Assembly: GCA_020444165.1 (NCBI GenBank)
Contig: JAHLLK010000180.1
Coordinates: 1 to 17,679 of the forward strand
DNA length: 17,679 bases
Direction: 5' to 3'
Source: Deltaproteobacteria bacterium
Lineage (GTDB): Bacteria; Desulfobacterota; Desulfarculia; Desulfarculales; Desulfarculaceae
The notes under the pieces are model-generated. The model was given only the letters and a program-made list of their open reading frames with translations, did no database searches and was not told where the DNA came from. Shown here piece by piece: positions 12,608-17,679 of this stretch; position 1 is the first letter of the stretch; every line of letters begins with the position of its first letter. The translations under genes were made by a program, and so were the position numbers.

Positions 12608-14019
12608 GCATGGGTGAGCTTTCCATCACCTTCTCAAAAAAGGTGTTTAACAGGGTTGTGGAAGCCTTGGCCTGGGACGGCCGGGAGCGAATCGTCTATG
12701 TCCTTTGCGAAGCCAGCCAGGGTGACGACCAAACCAAACTGCTTCCTAACGAGATAATGAGCCCGAGCGAAGATGACTATGAGAGCCGTTCAGCCGTGCA
12801 TCTCAAGGTCAAGAAAGAGTTCATCAGCAAAGTTGGCAACTGCGCTGTGGAGACGCAGCGGCATATCCTCCAAGCCCATGTCCATCCGCCTGGCTACGGA
12901 GGAAGGTACAGCCCGGTTGATCGCCGCGAGGAACCCATTCTCATGAAACACGTTGCTGAAAAGATCGAGGGGATAATCCACGCCTCCATGGTCTTCAGCA
13001 GCGACTTTTCTGAACTGGACTCCTGGTATTTTGACCGCAAACGTGGTGATGTGGTGCCAACAAGTAAGATTGTTGTGGTGGGTGAAAATGCTCTTCGGCT
13101 TTTCATCCCAACTGGTGTTCAAGAGGACGCAGCACCCAGGGTCCCCAAACAGCTTTCCAGGACGGTGAAAGCCTATGGCCGCGAAGCTGTAACCATGCTT
13201 AAAAACTTGACCATAGGTATTGTCGGCGTGTCTGGCTTAGGCAGCCCTGTGGCAGATAATCTGATCAGGGATGGCGTGGTCCGAATAATCTTGTGTGACC
13301 CCGATACTATTGAAGAGTCCAACTTGAACCGGCTCGCCGGGGCCACTCAAAAGGATGTGGGACGTTTCAAGGTTGACTTCTTTAAGGATTACGCTGCCGA
13401 GATCAGCCCCGAGGCGGAAGTCATCGCGATAAAAGACAGTTTTTATAGCGGGAAGGCCCAGTCCGTGTTTGCCCAGGCCGATATCATATTCGGAGCTGTT
13501 GATTCGGGTGCCCGGTTTTCGATCAACAGCTTAGCCCTCGCGAATCTCATCGCGTATATAGACACGGGGGCAACGGTGCTGCACGAGGGTGGCAAGATGG
13601 CCTTTCTGGGCGGGCAGGCATATTCAGTGATCCCTGGCAGGCACGTGTGCCTGAGTTGCGCGGGAGTGTTTAATGACCTATGGCAGGAGTACCTCCCTCC
13701 TGATGAGAGAGATCGAGAAGCTCGCCAAGGCTATCTCAAAGGGCTGCCGGAAGGGATCCCCTTGGTCATGAGCTTGGACCACGTGATTGCGGGACTGGCC
13801 TATCAGCAAATGCTGTCATATATCTGGGGAGAAACCGCCCAAGAGGTGTTCGGGGTCCACTATGATGGGCTCAAGGCGACTATTACCAAGTCTGTCTGCG
13901 AAACTGGCGGTTGCCTGATTTGCCAAGAGGACGGTGCCCTAGGGATGGGTGACAAGGTGGAGCCTGTTGTACCGCGAAAGGATGGGTCAAAGGAGATGCG
14001 AGTCTTGCCAGCAGCTTGA
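12604..14019 (+). CDS. JAB deubiquitinase-E1 (ThiF) fusion protein
   Basis: The 471-residue protein joins two enzymes. The N-terminal JAB/JAMM domain (about 1-170) has the metal motif H92-V-H94-P, S103 and D106, one residue longer between P and S than the common form. The E1/ThiF domain (about 185-445) has GIVGVSGLG (205-213) for ATP, Asp232 in LCDPDTIEESNLNRL with R243, and AVDSGARF. Two CxxC pairs, C349/C352 and C437/C440, match the structural zinc site of MoeB/ThiF/E1 proteins. Apart from these and C231 in a beta strand, no obvious catalytic cysteine for a thioester is visible. The E1 half should adenylate the ubiquitin-like protein, and the JAB half should trim or remove it. GTG 12604 overlaps the E2-like stop; ATG 12610 behind AAGGTG is an equally good start. 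The gene is followed by a terminator. Confidence 0.88.
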   Translation: MSMGELSITFSKKVFNRVVEALAWDGRERIVYVLCEASQGDDQTKLLPNEIMSPSEDDYESRSAVHLKVKKEFISKVGNCAVETQRHILQAHVHPPGYGGRYSPVDRREEPILMKHVAEKIEGIIHASMVFSSDFSELDSWYFDRKRGDVVPTSKIVVVGENALRLFIPTGVQEDAAPRVPKQLSRTVKAYGREAVTMLKNLTIGIVGVSGLGSPVADNLIRDGVVRIILCDPDTIEESNLNRLAGATQKDVGRFKVDFFKDYAAEISPEAEVIAIKDSFYSGKAQSVFAQADIIFGAVDSGARFSINSLALANLIAYIDTGATVLHEGGKMAFLGGQAYSVIPGRHVCLSCAGVFNDLWQEYLPPDERDREARQGYLKGLPEGIPLVMSLDHVIAGLAYQQMLSYIWGETAQEVFGVHYDGLKATITKSVCETGGCLICQEDGALGMGDKVEPVVPRKDGSKEMRVLPAA

Positions 14020-14041
14020 TGGACGTATTAACGAATTGGGT

Positions 14042-14068
14042 GCTCCCCGCTATGGGGAGCCATTTTTT
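14042..14068 (+). terminator. Intrinsic terminator of the ubiquitin-like operon
   Basis: GCTCCCC (14042-14048), loop GCTAT, GGGGAGC (14054-14060), then CA and six T (14063-14068). The perfect 7-bp stem plus T-run lies 22 bases after the JAB-E1 stop. On the opposite strand there is no T-run after the stem, so it serves the plus-strand operon only. Confidence 0.85.
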
Positions 14069-14083
14069 AGACAAAAACAGCAT

Positions 14084-15430
14084 TTACGACCAATTACCTT
14101 TATAAGTTTCCTCTTCCTTTTTCTTGATTTTTGGCAAGTTAGGTGGGCCTTCTCTAACTTTATTTTTTCCACGTTTTTTTGCGATACTCATGCCAATATC
14201 GGCTCGTTGTACAGCGTTTATAGCCTTTTCGTTGCTCTTTAAAGGTCCTAAACCTATGCTGCATGTCACATGCAGGCCTGTAGCCAATCGCTCCCAGTTG
14301 AAGGTATTAATTAAGTTTAGAAATTTTTTTGATCTTTCGTGGAGCTCATATCCCTCATGGTCGGCAAGTAAAGCAAAAAAAGTGTCATCTCCACATCGTC
14401 CGCAATAAGTTGTGGCGAATACTATGTAAATTAATAGTGGAAATATTTGTAAAATAGAGTCACCTATACTGGAACCATATTTATTATTTATTTGAGTCAA
14501 ATCGTCAACATCTATTAGAGCGATACCTGTAACGGTTCTTGTTTTTGCTATTTCTCTCACTTTGTGAGGCAACCCATTTATTACGAAATCTCTGCCTGAA
14601 TCTTTATTGTATAACCATCCTGAACATTTATTATCGACAATTGATAAAACCTTGTGTTGGAATTCGGTATTGCCACTGCCTGATATTTTCACCCACTCCT
14701 CTATTTCATCTTTTACCGCGATCTCATATTCGTCTATCTCTTGTAAAAAACAATCAATAGCGCCAAGTACCATTTCATTAATGCGTTCATTTCTTTTGGT
14801 CTCCTCTTTGAAAGTATCGTCTTTGTGCAATGGTCTGTTCTCGATTTCATGAACACCCAAATCGAGGATATATACTTCCCATTCATCAATATGATGAATT
14901 CTGTTTGGCATGTATTCATATGAATCATATTTGATAAAAACATCTTCCCATTCCAAACCAATTGCTTGAATGTCAAATAAAATGCTAGTGCTGTTTATGC
15001 TTGGCGGCCTTTTGACAAGCTTACGCCAGCATAGATCATCATGTTCGTGGGGTGCCTCTGTGTATCTTTTCTTTGGTTTGGAATATGAAAAGTATTTGTA
15101 TTCGTTTTTATCGCCATATAAAGTGTTAAAGCGATTGCTGCCCCAGGCTTGTAGAATGCGCTTTATAACATGTTCGTTATTTTGAGATGCGTTGCTACCA
15201 GACAGGGCGACTGATAATGAAAATAATGTGCCGGCATGTTCTATCAAATCAATGCCGTTATTCGAGGTGCAATGCTCATTTTTCTTATTAGAAATGGCAA
15301 TCAAGGCAATTATTGATAAATAAAACCGTCTTTTGTCGGTGTCAAAATTCAATGCAAAATCTGCATTTTGAGATGGAACGAAGCACCCCAAGTACCCTCT
15401 GCGTAAATCTATGTAAATACCTTCCTTCAT
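14084..15430 (-). CDS. Protein with a variant GGDEF/Cas10-palm-like cyclase domain
   Basis: The 448-residue protein has a C-terminal nucleotide-cyclase palm domain (about 295-430): metal-binding ALIDVDD (D307, D309/D310), QINNKYGSSIGDSIL, the signature region GRCGDDTFFALL (C346-G347-D348-D349-T350), and TCSIGLGP with ADIGMSIAKKRGKNKV at the end. The signature deviates from GGDEF: Cys replaces the first Gly, Asp the Glu and Thr the Phe. This makes the core G-D-D like the palm motif of Cas10 and minimal CRISPR polymerases. The N-terminal ~280 residues are not recognised and lack membrane segments. It is AT-rich and convergent with the ubiquitin-like operon. The ATG has no ribosome-binding site upstream, although a TATAAT lies about 40 bases before it. 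It may make a cyclic or linear nucleotide signal, or may be inactive. Confidence 0.75.
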   Translation of the reverse strand: MKEGIYIDLRRGYLGCFVPSQNADFALNFDTDKRRFYLSIIALIAISNKKNEHCTSNNGIDLIEHAGTLFSLSVALSGSNASQNNEHVIKRILQAWGSNRFNTLYGDKNEYKYFSYSKPKKRYTEAPHEHDDLCWRKLVKRPPSINSTSILFDIQAIGLEWEDVFIKYDSYEYMPNRIHHIDEWEVYILDLGVHEIENRPLHKDDTFKEETKRNERINEMVLGAIDCFLQEIDEYEIAVKDEIEEWVKISGSGNTEFQHKVLSIVDNKCSGWLYNKDSGRDFVINGLPHKVREIAKTRTVTGIALIDVDDLTQINNKYGSSIGDSILQIFPLLIYIVFATTYCGRCGDDTFFALLADHEGYELHERSKKFLNLINTFNWERLATGLHVTCSIGLGPLKSNEKAINAVQRADIGMSIAKKRGKNKVREGPPNLPKIKKKEEETYKGNWS

Positions 15431-15433
15431 AAA

Positions 15434-15474
15434 AAACCGTTTCTAAACCGTTTTAGGCAGATGAATCGATTATA
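15434..15474 (-). promoter_or_regulatory. TATAAT box and paired 9-bp repeats before the GGDEF-like gene
   Basis: On the minus strand a perfect TATAAT (complement of 15469-15474) lies upstream of the start at 15430. Between it and the start codon are two copies of AAACGGTTT (complements of 15434-15442 and 15445-15453), 11 bp apart, which is one helical turn. They form a likely operator in the leader. No good -35 is seen. Confidence 0.45.
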
Positions 15475-15696
15475 AAGGTAGTTGCCATGTGTTGCTCTTC
15501 AAAGAGTAGCCATAGGTATAGGCCAGGAAGGCACTCCCATGGGCAAGCTGTAAATTGGTCGTCCTAACCAGCCTAAAGAGTGTGACACCCTCAAGGCCCG
15601 GGTACATGATGCACTCCCGGTCCATTAGAATCAAGCCTTAGTCCTGGCCCACCACGATAACCACTCACTGCGTGCGCTGCCGGAGGTGTGCCCAAA

Positions 15697-16728
15697 ATGG
15701 CAATAGACGAATATAACTTTCTTAAATTACTTGATCATATGCTCAAGCAGCGCATCAACAAGTACTCACATCTAAAAGATAACGAGGATTGGAAGAGCCA
15801 CTGGGATAAAGTCTACCAAGAAATAGTTACGCAATATTACCAAGAGTTGAAAGGCGAGCATGCCGGTTTCTTTTCTGTTTTAGAGACACATGCAATAAAC
15901 ATTAATTTCAAGAGGAGAGAAGCAGATTTTTTTGAAGAAGAACGCTTGCGCAGGGCCCTCATTGCAAACCAAGCACATGATTACATAATCGAAACAATAG
16001 AACACGAAGATGATGGTCTTGCAATTCGTTATAGAGAATATAATTATGCTAGGCTCAATAGTGCAGGATATTTTCTAGAAAAAAGCCATTCTCAGTTCAA
16101 CAAACTCCCAGAAGAACAATTATTAGAAAATGAAGTTCTTGAAATAGCAATAGACCTAGTGGATGCTTTTAAAAAAAATGCAGGAATTGGCGATGATTAC
16201 GCGTATATCGCTGAACATCTAATCTTTAATACTGATAAAAATCACGGCCAGAACGGAATAATAGGCGAGTTGGCAGCTGTTTTAAATGAAACACCAGATA
16301 AAATCAGAACAAAAAAATGTAAAATGATAAAAAAGGCAAAAAAAATAATATCAAATTCGGTATTAGATTTAGAAATGGCAAAAAAAAGCATGAAAATAAA
16401 AAGAATGCATGCTGATAAAATGGAAAAACGTACTAATGATCAAGTTGCCGGAGAATATATTCCAACAGCTTCAAGTGCGAAAGTTATCAGAACCAATATT
16501 TGCTCAATAAATCAACTTATGGATCATGAAGTCCTTGAATTTCAAGAGCTTTACTGTTGGCATATTAAACGCGGCAGGAAGGCAGGCCTAGACAAGCAGG
16601 TTGGTAAGGCCATTAACGATAGGCCCAAATCCAGCCCCAACCGAGTCCTACGTACTAGCACTAAGAAGCCGAGCAGAAGCAAAGGAGTCGGGATACCATC
16701 CAAACCCAGCACTGATGATGCCGCCTAG
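15697..16728 (+). CDS. Hypothetical Lys-rich protein (unknown family)
   Basis: The 343-residue protein is mainly helical and AT-rich in codon use. Visible parts are a charged helical N-terminus (MAIDEYNFLKLLDHML), a stretch with IIGELAAVLNETPDKIRTKKCKM that resembles a helix-turn-helix of sigma-like or replication proteins, and a very basic disordered tail from about residue 285 (KRGRKAG, then TKKPSRSKG). ATG 15697 is preferred because GGAGG (15682-15686) is 10 bases upstream; the in-frame GTG at 15688 is only one base past it. Three runs of eight A (16171-16178, 16338-16345, 16380-16387) lie in the coding sequence. The tail and HTH-like part suggest nucleic-acid binding. The family is not recognised. 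Confidence 0.6.
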   Translation: MAIDEYNFLKLLDHMLKQRINKYSHLKDNEDWKSHWDKVYQEIVTQYYQELKGEHAGFFSVLETHAININFKRREADFFEEERLRRALIANQAHDYIIETIEHEDDGLAIRYREYNYARLNSAGYFLEKSHSQFNKLPEEQLLENEVLEIAIDLVDAFKKNAGIGDDYAYIAEHLIFNTDKNHGQNGIIGELAAVLNETPDKIRTKKCKMIKKAKKIISNSVLDLEMAKKSMKIKRMHADKMEKRTNDQVAGEYIPTASSAKVIRTNICSINQLMDHEVLEFQELYCWHIKRGRKAGLDKQVGKAINDRPKSSPNRVLRTSTKKPSRSKGVGIPSKPSTDDAA

Positions 16729-16743
16729 CCTCGATCAGCAGCA

Positions 16744-16769
16744 TGACCGGAGCCTTCGGGCCCCGGTCA
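16744..16769 (+). other. GC-rich hairpin with UUCG loop after the hypothetical gene
   Basis: TGACCGGAGCC, loop TTCG, GGCCCCGGTCA forms an 11-bp stem with one A-C mismatch, 16 bases after the stop at 16728. It is not followed by a T-run, so factor-independent termination is doubtful; mRNA end protection or partial termination before the next gene is likely. Confidence 0.55.
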
Positions 16770-16830
16770 ACATGTTTCAAGGTCTACAGCGATAAGACTT
16801 TACCACCACTCACCTTAAAGAGGCTTTGCA

Positions 16831-17349
16831 ATGAGCGACGATTACCACGATCCATTCGATCCAAAGAATAACCCCATGCTAACTGATGGCGACATGCCAG
16901 ACCCCAGAAAAATTGAAGTCCGAGAAGGTCTTGAGTTTGGCAGAACAAAAGAGCTGAGAATTATTAAGGTTGGCAGCGAGGACTCAATCCCTTCACTTGT
17001 TCCTGAAAGCAGTGAGTCCGGACATGATGAGAACGGCAATTGGAAAACAAAATACTTTATCAATATCTATATTGATGAAGAAGACGGAAATCCAATTAAC
17101 TTATGGCCAAATCATCCGCAAGCCTGGATATCTTACACGGGCAAATTGATTTGGCACAAAGATCAGCGTGGAGTGTGCTGTTCATCATTCCATACTGGTA
17201 GGAACTTCAATGTAAAGCTTGGCATAGATGGTGACATACATAATGGTAAATGCTTCTGTAACGATTGCAAGAAAACGCAAGATACCGTGGTTGGGTTTAT
17301 TTTTATCATTGGTGCTGTAGCAGTTGTGATTGGCTACTTCAGCATCTAG
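16831..17349 (+). CDS. Hypothetical tail-anchored protein with cysteine cluster
   Basis: The 172-residue protein has an acidic, polar N-terminus (about 1-70, many D, P and E), a middle domain (INIYIDEEDGNPINLWPNHP, then WISYTGKLIWH), a cysteine cluster that may bind zinc (C116/C117 and C141, C143, C146) and a single hydrophobic segment at about 153-170 (VVGFIFIIGAVAVVIGYF). It ends at residue 172, so the segment is at the very C-terminus and it should be tail-anchored in the inner membrane with the domains in the cytoplasm. AGAGG is 9 bases before the ATG. It is followed after 8 bases by the last gene. The family is not recognised. A membrane-anchored sensor or effector of a defence module is possible but unproven. 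Confidence 0.6.
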   Translation: MSDDYHDPFDPKNNPMLTDGDMPDPRKIEVREGLEFGRTKELRIIKVGSEDSIPSLVPESSESGHDENGNWKTKYFINIYIDEEDGNPINLWPNHPQAWISYTGKLIWHKDQRGVCCSSFHTGRNFNVKLGIDGDIHNGKCFCNDCKKTQDTVVGFIFIIGAVAVVIGYFSI

Positions 17350-17357
17350 GTGCAATG

Positions 17358-17639
17358 ATGAGTTACGTAGACAATAAAGATCTTAGCAAGCTTGAGATGG
17401 ATATCAAGCTGCTAATAGACGGAGGAGTGGAAAAAGAAAACCCAATAGTACGAGATGCCTTGTCTGTTTATTTCAACTATGGCGATGATGGTCCAATCAA
17501 TGAAGTAATAAAAAATAATCCGGGAATTATACAAATAGCAAAACGAAACATCTCCAGACAAAATTATCTTGATTATAAACGTCCATTTAGAAGGCCCACA
17601 CCAGCAGAGGTAGTCAAATATAATAGGTTCATCCGGTAA
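17358..17639 (+). CDS. Small hypothetical protein ending inside the right inverted repeat
   Basis: The 93-residue protein starts at ATG 17358 (or the preceding ATG 17355), with AGGTG 5 bases upstream, 8 bases after the tail-anchored gene, so the two form a pair. It is helical in the first half (DLSKLEMDIKLLIDGGVEKE) and basic at the end (NYLDYKRPFRRPTP). The last four codons (RFIR) and the stop come from the right inverted repeat, which starts at 17625. The reading frame therefore ends in repeat DNA, and its original C-terminus may have been replaced. The family is not recognised. Confidence 0.55.
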   Translation: MSYVDNKDLSKLEMDIKLLIDGGVEKENPIVRDALSVYFNYGDDGPINEVIKNNPGIIQIAKRNISRQNYLDYKRPFRRPTPAEVVKYNRFIR

Positions 17640-17677
17640 ATGCCGGTGTTGATTCGTGCAGGAAATATAGTCTGAGT
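17625..17677. repeat. Right copy of the 53-bp terminal inverted repeat
   Basis: Reverse complement of 1-53 without a mismatch; two further bases (TT) follow to the window end, for which the left end has no counterpart. The inner boundary is sharp at 17624/17625. The copy includes the stop codon of the last gene. See the left copy for interpretation. Confidence 0.9.
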
Positions 17678-17679
17678 TT

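Noticed and set aside
1..17679. CRISPR array, tRNA or rRNA genes
   Set aside because: No regularly spaced repeats, no T-loop/acceptor pattern and no rRNA-like segment were found by reading; a covariance-model search was not possible.

Overview
The window is 17.7 kb of accessory (mobile or defence-type) DNA. Nearly every gene has a strong bacterial Shine-Dalgarno, there is a lipobox protein, and the families present are common in Gram-negative environmental bacteria. My inference is a proteobacterial or Desulfobacterota-like host, but no taxonomic marker is present. The first and last 53 bases (1-53 and 17625-17677) are perfect inverted copies of each other, so the window is either an element bounded by terminal inverted repeats or a contig cut at a repeat. 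No complete transposase, integrase, rRNA or tRNA was seen.

Left part (1-5.8 kb). An Orc1/Cdc6-type AAA+ initiator homologue (247-1503) lies just inside the left repeat. It is followed by about 460 bases without genes that hold two competing hairpins and a 24-nt imperfect direct repeat, so this is a candidate origin. Next come a small excisionase-like HTH gene (1962-2135), an AAA+ ATPase (2183-3145) and a large subtilisin-like protease with a complete triad (3159-5675). The ATPase/protease pair matches the organisation of the IetAS anti-phage/plasmid-stability system. Six bases after the protease the first ~24 codons of a type I restriction methylase (hsdM) begin and then break off next to a sequence resembling an IS21-family end. 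This looks like the wreck of a restriction island that carried the ATPase/protease pair inside its operon.

Middle part (6.1-10.4 kb). It holds a solo TIR-domain protein (6103-7320, PF10137/Cap12-like), a coding fragment, and two translationally coupled minus-strand small genes (an InsA-like zinc ribbon and a coiled coil). A divergent three-gene set follows: lipoprotein, zinc-ribbon protein and a small basic protein (8182-9717). After it come a structured intergenic stretch and a winged-helix-like protein (10022-10435).

Ubiquitin-like operon (10.5-14.1 kb, + strand). The order is NUDIX hydrolase, small helical protein, exported/membrane protein, ubiquitin-like protein, E2-like protein, and a JAB (deubiquitinase)-E1 (ThiF) fusion, ending at a clear intrinsic terminator (14042-14068). 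The putative E2 has no cysteine at all and the ubiquitin-like protein has no terminal Gly-Gly, so if this is a conjugation system its chemistry is not the textbook one. This is the strongest candidate for an undescribed system in the window. The NUDIX ribosome-binding site can be masked by a hairpin, and a UUCG hairpin separates the ubiquitin-like gene from the E2-like gene.

Right part (14.1-17.7 kb, AT-rich). A minus-strand protein with a variant GGDEF/Cas10-palm-like cyclase domain (core C-G-D-D) lies opposite three plus-strand genes of unknown function. The last of these ends inside the right inverted repeat.
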